Assembly (NCBI GenBank): GCA_015655165.1
Contig: JAATFN010000418.1
Location: 1-5,723 of the forward strand
Length of the DNA stretch: 5,723 nt
DNA from: Betaproteobacteria bacterium
Lineage (GTDB): Bacteria > Pseudomonadota > Gammaproteobacteria > Burkholderiales > Burkholderiaceae_D
Reading direction: 5' to 3'
Shown here: in pieces, positions 1 through 5,723 of the stretch
How positions within the stretch are numbered: the stretch's first letter is position 1
Layout of the letters: every line of letters starts with the position of its first letter
Position numbers and translations under genes: made by a program
The notes under the pieces: model-generated
Database searches by the model: none
The model's input: the letters and a program-made list of their open reading frames with translations, nothing else
Told to the model about the DNA's origin: nothing

Positions 1-1
1 C

Positions 2-241
2 GCCTTACTCACCCTCACACTCTTGCAAACCCGTCAAGTATCCGCCTGGGGCGACCTCGGCCACGAAACAATCGGCTACATCGCGCAAAACTTCGTCAAC
101 TCACACACCGCATCCTGGGCTCAAGGCATCCTCGGCGACACCAACTCCGACTACCTCGCCAAAGTCGCCACCTGGGCCGACACTTACAAATACACATCAG
201 CAGGAGAATTCTCCCAACCGTTCCACTACATCGATGCCAAA
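2..241 (+). CDS. Partial fungal-type S1/P1 nuclease, N-terminal part
   Basis: This is the front part of a secreted zinc-dependent nuclease of the S1/P1 family, which cuts single-stranded DNA and RNA and removes 3'-phosphates. The frame is open from base 2, so the true start lies outside the window. The first 15 visible residues look like the end of a signal peptide, and cleavage after VSA would leave Trp as the first mature residue (codon 47-49). Counting from that Trp, Trp1, His6 (62-64), Asp45 (179-181) and His60 (224-226) fall exactly at the positions of the zinc ligands of Penicillium nuclease P1. The motifs WGDLGHET, VATWADTYKY and HYIDA closely resemble Aspergillus S1. Codons mostly end in C, unlike the bacterial genes that follow. 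The later ligands (P1 His116, Asp120, His126, His149, Asp153) are missing because the sequence switches at about base 240; the TAA at 242-244 belongs to the joined DNA. Family assignment is strong; fungal origin is inferred from recalled similarity and codon use. Confidence 0.88.
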
Positions 242-244
242 TAA
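236..244. other. Junction between fungal-type and bacterial DNA
   Basis: Nuclease similarity runs on the + strand through the IDAK residues, ending at 241. TolC similarity on the - strand runs to the QPLF motif, whose Phe codon is 239-241. After this Phe the - strand frame reads GIDVVERLGEFSC, which is the reverse complement of the nuclease gene and not TolC-like. The switch is therefore placed within a few bases of 239-241, perhaps with two or three shared A bases. No vector, adapter, transposon end or target duplication is visible. An EcoRI site (GAATTC, 206-211) lies 30 bases inside the nuclease part and is not at the join, so simple ligation at that site does not explain it. Confidence 0.85.
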
Positions 245-520
245 TGGCTGTTTTAACGCCAGACTGTATGTGTTGTTTGAGTCATTTAATCCATCGTTAG
301 AGCGGGTATACGAGCCTGTTACACCAATAGAAGGCAACAGGGCAGACAAACCTTGCATTGACTTGGTTTGTCCGGCGTCAGCCGCGTAACGTGCACTGGT
401 ATATACCGGGTCATTCGCCAATGCAAGTTGATAGACTTGCATTAAATCCGCTGAGTGGGCGGGTAAACCGACTGCAGCGAATACACCTGCTAACAGTGTG
501 GCGACAAGACGTTTTTGCAT
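239..520 (-). CDS. tolC: TolC-family outer-membrane channel, N-terminal fragment
   Basis: This encodes the first 94 residues of a TolC-type outer-membrane efflux protein, the trimeric exit duct of tripartite pumps and type I secretion systems. Residues 1-23 form a signal peptide: MQKR, a hydrophobic stretch, then a likely cut at AHS|ADL. The mature start, with LMQVYQLALANDP, is the typical first helix of the family, followed by the LLPSIGV segment and a beta-strand region ending in SLALKQPLF. The start at 518-520 is supported by GGAG at 531-534, ten bases upstream. Family members are usually around 430-480 residues, so roughly four fifths is missing, cut off by the join near 240; the 13 residues read after Phe94 are foreign. 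The gene is last in a same-strand series whose first two visible genes encode the adaptor and pump, so it probably supplied their outer-membrane partner. Family assignment is firm; pump pairing is inferred from position. Confidence 0.88.
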
Positions 521-530
521 AGTGTGGATT

Positions 531-534
531 CTCC
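531..534 (-). promoter_or_regulatory. Ribosome-binding site of tolC
   Basis: GGAG on the - strand stands ten bases before the ATG at 518-520. It supports that start, which also gives a complete signal peptide. Confidence 0.65.
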
Positions 535-543
535 AGTATAAAT

Positions 544-571
544 GTGTCAGTGCATGGGTTGATGCTGACGC
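544..571 (-). other. Possible RNA hairpin between rhodanese and tolC genes
   Basis: In the 74-base gap, the transcribed strand reads GCGTCAGCAT, CAACCC, ATGC, AC, TGACAC. The arms can pair as ten base pairs (one G-U) around a six-base loop, with a two-base bulge. The downstream sequence is ATTTAT rather than a T-run, so it is not a standard intrinsic terminator. It lies about ten bases before the tolC ribosome-binding site. It could affect tolC translation or mRNA stability, or be chance. Confidence 0.3.
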
Positions 572-594
572 ATTTGCCTTGTGCGACTACGGTA

Positions 595-918
595 TCAATA
601 AGTCGGCATGGTTGCATCAACCTGTGTTGCCCAAGCATGGATCCCGCCAGTCAGGTTTGTGACATTGGTAAAGCCTTGGCGTTCTAAAAAACTCGCTACT
701 TGCATACTTCTGGCGCCGTGATGGCAAATACAGACGATAGGCTGATCTTCTTCAAGCTCGGAAAACCGGGTGGGAACCGTGTTCATCGGGATCAATGTCG
801 ATGAAGCAATATGACAGGTTTCAAACTCCCAAGGTTCACGCACATCCAATAATAAAGGTGTGGGACGATGCGAGTCAGTCATCAAAGCAGCCAGTTCAGG
901 TGCGGTAATGTGTTCCAT
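595..918 (-). CDS. Single-domain rhodanese (sulfurtransferase family)
   Basis: This is a 107-residue protein consisting of one rhodanese domain, about the length of GlpE or PspE. Such proteins carry a persulfide sulfur on a cysteine and pass it to cyanide, thiols or other proteins. LLLDVREPWEF at 22-32 is the usual Asp-x-Arg-Glu strand and turn. The active-site loop is CHHGARS, with catalytic Cys65 and Arg70 in the classic C-x4-R arrangement, and GGIHAWA at 91-97 is the typical C-terminal motif. There is no signal peptide, so it should be cytoplasmic. A second cysteine, Cys63, stands two residues before the catalytic one, and Cys35 is in the conserved region before the loop. The ATG at 916-918 is only eight bases after the methyltransferase stop and has no clear Shine-Dalgarno sequence, which suggests translational coupling. 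The physiological sulfur acceptor cannot be read from the sequence. Placement between pcm and tolC recalls many betaproteobacteria. Confidence 0.9.
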   Translation of the reverse strand: MEHITAPELAALMTDSHRPTPLLLDVREPWEFETCHIASSTLIPMNTVPTRFSELEEDQPIVCICHHGARSMQVASFLERQGFTNVTNLTGGIHAWATQVDATMPTY

Positions 919-926
919 AACAATAC

Positions 927-1589
927 TTAAAATGTAAAGTGTGACGTTGTCACGCGGGTGATCAAAGGTTTAACCAGCAATTCAAATACGGACTTTGTTT
1001 CGTAAGTGTTGTCATCAATGCGTGTGATGACCTGGAATGTCATCACAGGTTCTTCACCAATAATCGCGCCAATACGGCCCCCCACTTTTAATTGTTTCAA
1101 CAATGCATCCGGTACGGCTGGTAGTGCGCCGGAGATGACGATGACATCATATTGCGTTGGACTGTCGGCGTTGCTCCAGCCTTCTGAGCCGTCACCCAGA
1201 ACAACATCGACATTCTTGATGCCATAGGCAGACAGGTTTTGTTCGGCTAGCGCACGTAATGTCGGATCAATCTCAACAGTTGTGACATGTTCGGCCTGAT
1301 GGGCCAGTAATGCCGCCATGTAACCCGAACCGGTACCAATTTCCAGTACACGCTCATGCGCTTGCACAGCGACTTCTTGCAAAATACGCGCTTCAACCTT
1401 TGGTGCGAACATGTATTCACCGCCGGGTAAAGGAATTTCTGTATCGAAAAAAGCTAGATTCTGGTGTTCGGCTGGAACAAAAGCTTCGCGTTTAACGACA
1501 GTCAATAAGTCCAGAACATTCTTTTCCAGAACATTCCATGGACGGATTTGCTGTTCGATCATATTAAAACGAGTTTGTTCGGTATTCAT
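927..1589 (-). CDS. pcm: Pcm-like SAM-dependent methyltransferase
   Basis: This is a 220-residue cytoplasmic protein of the protein-L-isoaspartate O-methyltransferase family, a group that normally methylates damaged isoaspartyl residues to start their repair. The SAM-binding fold is clear: motif I VLEIGTGSGY at 81-90, acidic VEID at 105-108, GDGSEGW at 132-138, and the strand YDVIVISGALPAVP followed by LLKQLKVGGRIGAIIG up to about 178. The N-terminal MIEQQIRPWNVL and REAFVP segments are also family-like. The region that in E. coli Pcm reads IGQGQTISQPYMVARM is here LPGGEYMFAPKVEARIL, so the Thr-Ile-Ser substrate loop is missing. The usual C-terminal FVPLV is also replaced, by FELLVKPLI. The protein may act on another substrate, and the symbol is given by family only. 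The ATG at 1587-1589 begins 49 bases after the RND stop and is preceded by only a weak GAG. The eight-base gap to the rhodanese gene suggests co-expression. Confidence 0.87.
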   Translation of the reverse strand: MNTEQTRFNMIEQQIRPWNVLEKNVLDLLTVVKREAFVPAEHQNLAFFDTEIPLPGGEYMFAPKVEARILQEVAVQAHERVLEIGTGSGYMAALLAHQAEHVTTVEIDPTLRALAEQNLSAYGIKNVDVVLGDGSEGWSNADSPTQYDVIVISGALPAVPDALLKQLKVGGRIGAIIGEEPVMTFQVITRIDDNTYETKSVFELLVKPLITRVTTSHFTF

Positions 1590-1638
1590 GGCTTAGGCTC
1601 AATAACGAAGGAAAAATGGCATTCTATCAAAGGCTGCA

Positions 1639-4600
1639 TCAATTCTGGGGAGTAGTTACATGTTCCGTGAACCATTTTTTTCTGGCCCATTGGGCAAAAT
1701 CATCCAAATAGGTATAAATCACAGGCACCACCACCAATGTTAGGATCGAAGAAGTAATAATGCCACCAATGACCGCTTGCCCCATAGGGGCACGTTGTTC
1801 GGCACCTTCACCTGTACCAAATGCCAACGGTATCATCCCGAAAATCATGGCAAGTGTGGTCATCAAAATAGGACGAAGACGTACGTGAGCCGCCTCTAGC
1901 AAGGCTTGAGCTCGGTCCATGCCAGCCAAACGCGCCTGATTGGCAAAGTCGATCAGCAAAATCGCGTTTTTGGTGACCAGACCCATCAACATGATAAAAC
2001 CGATAATCGAGAACATATTGAGCGTTGATCTGAACATCATCAGTGTGAAAAACACCCCGATTAATGTTAACGGTAAGGAAGACATAATCGCAATCGGCTG
2101 CAAAAAGCTGGCAAATTGGGATGCGAGAATCATGTAGATAAAGATAACGGCAAGTAACAATGCCCCCAGCGCATAGCCGATCGACTCATCCATCGACTTG
2201 GTCGATCCGCCAATCTGGTAACGATAGCCGTCTGGCCATGCGATGCTGTCGAGTGCTTGTCTGACTTCGGTGTTGACAGCACCAGCTGAACGACCAATCA
2301 CGTTGGCAGACAATTCAACCTGACGGTTCAAATCCAGTCGGGTAATGTGGTTGGCACCCCATGCCGGTGTGATATCGGCAACTTGGCGTAAGGGAACCAT
2401 CTTGGCAGAACCGTCACTGTTGAGTTGGGTACTTGCTAACATCAAACGCGACAAATCGTCGATCGTACTGCGGTCGCTTAATGCCAAGCGAACATTGACA
2501 TCATAGGTCTCGTCGTCAGGTCCACGCCAGTTGCTAGCAGCAGTGCCTGCCAACAGCGGGCGTAAAGCATTGCCGATTTGCGCCACACCAATACCCAGAT
2601 CGGCACCAATATCACGCTTGGGTTCAATGGCGATAATCGGTTTCTGAGCTTTTAAACTGGAATCGGTATCGACAATACCAGGAATCTTTGCCATCTTGTT
2701 TTGTACCAGATTGGATAGGCGCAGCAATTCTTCCAGATCGTTGCCCAGTAAACTAAAGCGTACTTGTTTGTTGTCGCCACCCACGCCGGTTAAAGAACCG
2801 ACATTGGTGATAGTCACACCGGCGATCTGGCCTAATCTCGTGCGTAACTCTTCGGCAATCTGGCTTTCCGATTTGTCGCGCTGTGCCAACGGTTTCAGAC
2901 GTAGAAAAATCGATGCATAATTTTTCCCCTGTGCTTCACCGGTATTGATTGTGCTATAGGTATCGGTAATTTCCGGGAACTGGCGTAGTACCGCTTCAAC
3001 CTGATACAGTTTGCTTTCAGTCAATTCCAGAGAGGAGCCCATTGGCGTATAGAAAGTCACGCCACTTTCCGAGTAGTCCGCATCCGGTACAAACTCTGTA
3101 CCTACCAGACCAGTTGCAGGCATTGCTAACCCTGCAATAAAGCTGATGATGGCCAAGAAAAGTGTCGATTTTCTATGGACTAGCGACCATTTCAATAGAA
3201 TTTGATAGATATTGGACAGCCATTGCACACCGTTTTCGAATACGTCAAGTACTCGACCAATGGTTTTTCCATATAAGCTGTGTTTGTTGCGCGTACTGCC
3301 ATGCGCATCAGGGTCATACCAGATGGACGAGAGCATCGGGTCCAGCGTGAAAGAAACAAACATCGAGATCAGGACAGCAGCGGCTACCGTCAGGCCGAAC
3401 TGGTGGAAAAAACGTCCCATGATGCCCCCCATAAAACCTACGGGCAAGAAGACCGCGACGATACACAACGTGGTTGCCAGCACAGCCAAGCCGATTTCTT
3501 TTGTACCTTCCAATGCGGCTTGTTTATGGGTTTTGGTTTCCCCGTTGTCTTTCATACCGGCATGGCGCACAATATTTTCCCGCACCACAATGGCATCATC
3601 GATCAATAAACCAATACTGAGGGACAAGGCCATCAGCGTTAACATGTTGATGGTAAAGCCGAACAAATACATCACCAAAAATGTGCCAATCAATGCAATT
3701 GGTAGCGTCAATCCGGTAATGACTGTCGAGCGCCATGAATTCAAAAATAAAAATACGATCAGAATAGTCAGTGCGGCACCTTCTAATAATGTCTGACGGA
3801 CATTGGACACACTGTTTCTAATCTGCACCGAGTTGTCTTTCACAATTTCCGCTTTTAACCCTGGATACTGATTTGCCAGTAGCGGTGCCAGGTCTATTAG
3901 GGCGTTGGTTAAACCATCAACAACGGTAATCGTATTTTGCCCCTGGGCTTTACGGATATCGAGTGCCAAGGTTCTCTGTCCGTTATACAGTGCCAACGAC
4001 TCTTGTTCTTCCTGTCCATCAACGATGTTGGCAATTTGTCCGAGTGTGACAGGTTGTCCTCCACGGTGGGTGACGATAATGCGTTTGAATTCTTGCGGGT
4101 CTTTAATACGGCCTTTGATCTGAACGATACGTTCTGCATCCGGCATACGAATGGCGCCAGCAGGTAACTCCTGGTTTTCATTGGCGATAGCAGCAATCAC
4201 TTGATCTACGCCAATGCCCAGTGCTTCCATGTCGGCAGGTTTGACATAGATATTGATTTCACGGTTGACACCACCCACCAACTCGACAGAACCCACGCCT
4301 CTGACATTTTCCAGTCGTTTCTTGATGACTTTATCTGCAATGGTGGTGAGTTCTCGCAACGACCTTTCTCGTGTACCGGGTGCATTGGTGACTGCGATAG
4401 AAAACACAGGCTGATCGGCTGGGTCGAAGCGGGTAATGCCTGGTTCGTCTACTTCACGACGAAAACCGGCTCTGACGAGTGCGACTTTTTCGCGAACATC
4501 CTGTGCAGCTGTTGCCGCATCGATGTTTAAATCAAACTGGATGATGACGACTGACAAACCTTCGTAGGAATGTGATGTGAGGGCGTTAATACCGCTAATC

Positions 4601-4818
4601 GTATTGACCGATTCTTCCAGTTTACGTGTCACATCAGACTCAACGCTCTCGGGGGAGGCGCCCGGATAAGGAGTTTGAATAACGACAACCGGAAAACTGA
4701 CATCGGGAAACTGGTCGACGTGTAAGCGGTTATAAGAAAATAATCCCAATACAACCAATGCCAGCATGACCATGGTGGCAAAAACAGGATTATTAATGCT
4801 AACACGCGTAAACCACAT
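1639..4818 (-). CDS. RND efflux pump, inner-membrane transporter (AcrB-like)
   Basis: This complete 1059-residue protein is a resistance-nodulation-division transporter, close in length to AcrB (1049). As a trimer it exports drugs, detergents or solvents using the proton gradient. The family's duplicated layout is visible: a first membrane helix at about 10-28, a periplasmic porter region at about 35-335, helices 2-6 at about 340-495, helix 7 at about 550-568, a second periplasmic region at about 570-870, and helices 8-12 at about 876-1038. The proton relay is intact: LLIDDAIVV carries Asp407 and Asp408 in helix 4, VTKNAILLIDF carries Lys950 in helix 10, and RLRPILMT carries Arg982. Two adjacent Asp residues in this setting indicate a hydrophobe/amphiphile exporter (HAE type) rather than a CusA/CzcA metal pump. 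QFPDVSFPVV and YPGASPESVE near the N-terminus are standard RND motifs. The ATG at 4816-4818 has AGGAG eight bases upstream. The adaptor gene precedes it by 98 bases. The specific substrate cannot be read from the sequence. Confidence 0.95.
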   Translation of the reverse strand: MWFTRVSINNPVFATMVMLALVVLGLFSYNRLHVDQFPDVSFPVVVIQTPYPGASPESVESDVTRKLEESVNTISGINALTSHSYEGLSVVIIQFDLNIDAATAAQDVREKVALVRAGFRREVDEPGITRFDPADQPVFSIAVTNAPGTRERSLRELTTIADKVIKKRLENVRGVGSVELVGGVNREINIYVKPADMEALGIGVDQVIAAIANENQELPAGAIRMPDAERIVQIKGRIKDPQEFKRIIVTHRGGQPVTLGQIANIVDGQEEQESLALYNGQRTLALDIRKAQGQNTITVVDGLTNALIDLAPLLANQYPGLKAEIVKDNSVQIRNSVSNVRQTLLEGAALTILIVFLFLNSWRSTVITGLTLPIALIGTFLVMYLFGFTINMLTLMALSLSIGLLIDDAIVVRENIVRHAGMKDNGETKTHKQAALEGTKEIGLAVLATTLCIVAVFLPVGFMGGIMGRFFHQFGLTVAAAVLISMFVSFTLDPMLSSIWYDPDAHGSTRNKHSLYGKTIGRVLDVFENGVQWLSNIYQILLKWSLVHRKSTLFLAIISFIAGLAMPATGLVGTEFVPDADYSESGVTFYTPMGSSLELTESKLYQVEAVLRQFPEITDTYSTINTGEAQGKNYASIFLRLKPLAQRDKSESQIAEELRTRLGQIAGVTITNVGSLTGVGGDNKQVRFSLLGNDLEELLRLSNLVQNKMAKIPGIVDTDSSLKAQKPIIAIEPKRDIGADLGIGVAQIGNALRPLLAGTAASNWRGPDDETYDVNVRLALSDRSTIDDLSRLMLASTQLNSDGSAKMVPLRQVADITPAWGANHITRLDLNRQVELSANVIGRSAGAVNTEVRQALDSIAWPDGYRYQIGGSTKSMDESIGYALGALLLAVIFIYMILASQFASFLQPIAIMSSLPLTLIGVFFTLMMFRSTLNMFSIIGFIMLMGLVTKNAILLIDFANQARLAGMDRAQALLEAAHVRLRPILMTTLAMIFGMIPLAFGTGEGAEQRAPMGQAVIGGIITSSILTLVVVPVIYTYLDDFAQWARKKWFTEHVTTPQN

Positions 4819-4826
4819 GGATGATT

Positions 4827-4830
4827 CTCC
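4827..4830 (-). promoter_or_regulatory. Ribosome-binding site of the RND gene
   Basis: GGAG, part of AGGAGA on the - strand, lies eight bases before the ATG at 4816-4818. It fixes the start that gives the typical RND N-terminus MWFTRVSINNPVFA. Confidence 0.7.
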
Positions 4831-4890
4831 TGTTACTTGACTGAACTATGCGCCATCGACGTAAAGCATCAGACAGGGTAGATAAAAATG

Positions 4891-4908
4891 CAATCGGTCA
4901 ACAATCGG
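4891..4908. repeat. Short direct repeat in adaptor-pump gap
   Basis: CAATCGG occurs at 4891-4897 and again at 4902-4908, so the copies are 11 bases apart, about one helical turn. They lie just after the adaptor gene stop, in the 98-base gap before the RND gene. Such spacing could suit a regulator binding one face of DNA, but two seven-base copies may be chance. No convincing promoter was found beside them, and the rest of the gap shows nothing clear. Confidence 0.25.
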
Positions 4909-4916
4909 GATACTTG

Positions 4917-5723
4917 TTATTTCGCACTATTGCTAAAATGTACAGGGGTGCCTTCTTTTAAGGTGCCAAGATTCGATTTGATAATTGTCGAACCGGTAAA
5001 AAGTCCGTCAAGAATTTCGAGTGCCACACCTTGTTCCGTGATGCCACGCATACCGACTGTGACATCATGGCGTGCAATTTTATTGTTCTCGACTGCATAG
5101 ACATAAGCCGTGTCATTTTCCTGATGTACCGACATTTGCGGTACTGCCAGCACATTGCTTTTCTTGGAGAGCGTCAATGTTGCCTCGGCAAACATCCCGG
5201 CACGTAATAATCCTTGTGGGTTATCGATACGGATATAGACCAAGATAGAGCGTGAGCCGGATTGTGTCGCCGGGTTAATACGCGCTACCGTACCTTTGAT
5301 CGGTGCTGCTAGGCCTTCGACATTGACAGAGACTTCCTGACCTAGTGCAACATTCATAATGTCACTGGTAGGAATGGCAGACTCGAGTTCCAGTTGGCGT
5401 AAATTGATAATCTCGAGCAATTTGTTATCTGTGGAGACTTTTTCTCCAGGTTGTACGGTGCGGCTACTCACCAAGCCTGTAATCGGGGCACGGATTGTGG
5501 TGTCTGTGACGGCTTTTTGGGCGACATCGTGCGCACCCACAGCAGAGTCAACATTCGCGCGAGCGATCTGGTATTGTGCAAAGCCAGTATCGAATGCATT
5601 TCTGGAAATAAAACCTTTATCCAATAATGCTTGATTGTTGTCACGCGTTTGAGTTGCGATATTTAATTGTCCTTGTGCTGCTAGTAATGCCCCTTTGGTT
5701 TGCGCCAGACGTGCCTGATGCTC
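4917..5723 (-). CDS. RND efflux membrane fusion protein (periplasmic adaptor), C-terminal part
   Basis: This is the adaptor that links an RND pump to its outer-membrane channel. The frame is open through the right edge, giving 268 visible codons; the signal peptide, the first half of the lipoyl domain and part of the hairpin lie outside. Visible residues 1-75 are an alpha-helical hairpin rich in Ala, Gln and Leu, with its turn at LLDKGFIS (33-40). TIRAPITGLVSSRTVQPGEKV at about 76-96 is the second half of the lipoyl domain. A beta-barrel follows to about 190, including INPATQSGSRSILVYIRI and LLRAGMFAEATL. The membrane-proximal domain, from NVLAVPQMSV to the end, completes it. The hairpin tip keeps the Leu and Ser of the R-x3-L-x6-S channel-docking motif, but the Arg position is Asn. 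No true start is in view, because the TTG at 5622-5624 is an internal Leu. The gene lies 98 bases before the RND gene on the same strand, so it is almost surely that pump's partner. Confidence 0.93.
   Translation of the reverse strand, partial: EHQARLAQTKGALLAAQGQLNIATQTRDNNQALLDKGFISRNAFDTGFAQYQIARANVDSAVGAHDVAQKAVTDTTIRAPITGLVSSRTVQPGEKVSTDNKLLEIINLRQLELESAIPTSDIMNVALGQEVSVNVEGLAAPIKGTVARINPATQSGSRSILVYIRIDNPQGLLRAGMFAEATLTLSKKSNVLAVPQMSVHQENDTAYVYAVENNKIARHDVTVGMRGITEQGVALEILDGLFTGSTIIKSNLGTLKEGTPVHFSNSAK

Noticed and set aside
206..211. EcoRI site as the cloning join that made the chimera
   Set aside because: Nuclease similarity continues unbroken for about 30 bases past this site, so the join is not there.
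197..238. C-terminal extension of the TolC fragment, ending in a stop after Cys107
   Set aside because: These 13 codons plus the stop are the reverse complement of the nuclease gene and exist only because of the join.
536..541. TATACT on the - strand as a -10 box for tolC
   Set aside because: It directly abuts the GGAG ribosome-binding site, so transcription would start within that site, and no -35 box is found at normal spacing.
1602..1630. Possible promoter before pcm: TTGATA, 17 bases, CGTTAT on the - strand
   Set aside because: The -35 box is good (5 of 6) but the -10 box matches only 3 of 6, and the predicted start would leave a leader of about six bases. This is not strong enough to call.
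3212..3796. A 194-codon open frame on the + strand
   Set aside because: It lies fully antisense inside the RND gene, whose - strand frame carries all expected family motifs. Its translation has no recognisable domain or supported start.
1639..4818. Heavy-metal RND pump (CusA/CzcA type)
   Set aside because: Helix 4 reads IDDAIVV, with two adjacent Asp residues as in AcrB-type drug pumps, and lacks the metal-pump pattern.
5622..5624. TTG as the start of the adaptor gene
   Set aside because: The frame stays open to the window edge with a normal hairpin helix, and the TTG falls at the hairpin tip, so it is an internal Leu codon.

Overview
The window joins two unrelated kinds of DNA. Bases 1 to about 240 are C-rich coding sequence on the + strand for the N-terminal part of a secreted S1/P1-type nuclease, and this part looks fungal. 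From about 241 to the end, everything is a bacterial gene cluster read on the - strand. Its composition is more balanced, there are no introns, and ordinary bacterial ribosome-binding sites are present. The two halves meet inside both genes: the nuclease loses its C-terminal part and the TolC gene loses most of its body. The simplest reading is a chimeric clone, read or contig, or bacterial contamination joined to fungal sequence. The sequence alone cannot exclude a real insertion.

The bacterial part suggests a Gram-negative betaproteobacterium, perhaps of the Methylophilaceae. The order Pcm-like methyltransferase, one-domain rhodanese, TolC and the style of these proteins fit that group. This placement is recalled from family knowledge and was not tested by a search.

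In the direction of transcription (right to left) the layout is: a periplasmic membrane fusion protein (5723 to 4917, N-terminus outside the window); a complete 1059-residue RND inner-membrane transporter (4818 to 1639); a Pcm-like methyltransferase (1589 to 927); a 107-residue rhodanese (918 to 595); and the first 94 codons of a TolC-type outer-membrane channel (520 to about 239). The gaps are 98, 49, 8 and 74 bases, all on one strand, which is consistent with one operon. No convincing internal promoter or terminator was seen.

Together the adaptor, pump and channel genes can supply a whole tripartite drug or solvent efflux machine spanning both membranes. Two soluble enzymes are embedded between the pump gene and the channel gene. 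The RND protein keeps the proton-relay residues of hydrophobic-drug pumps (Asp407, Asp408, Lys950), so it is probably a drug/amphiphile exporter rather than a heavy-metal pump. The Pcm-like protein lacks the usual isoaspartate-binding loop and may not be a protein-repair enzyme. I see no sign of a wholly new system. The fungal-bacterial join is the most important observation, because it affects how the window should be used.
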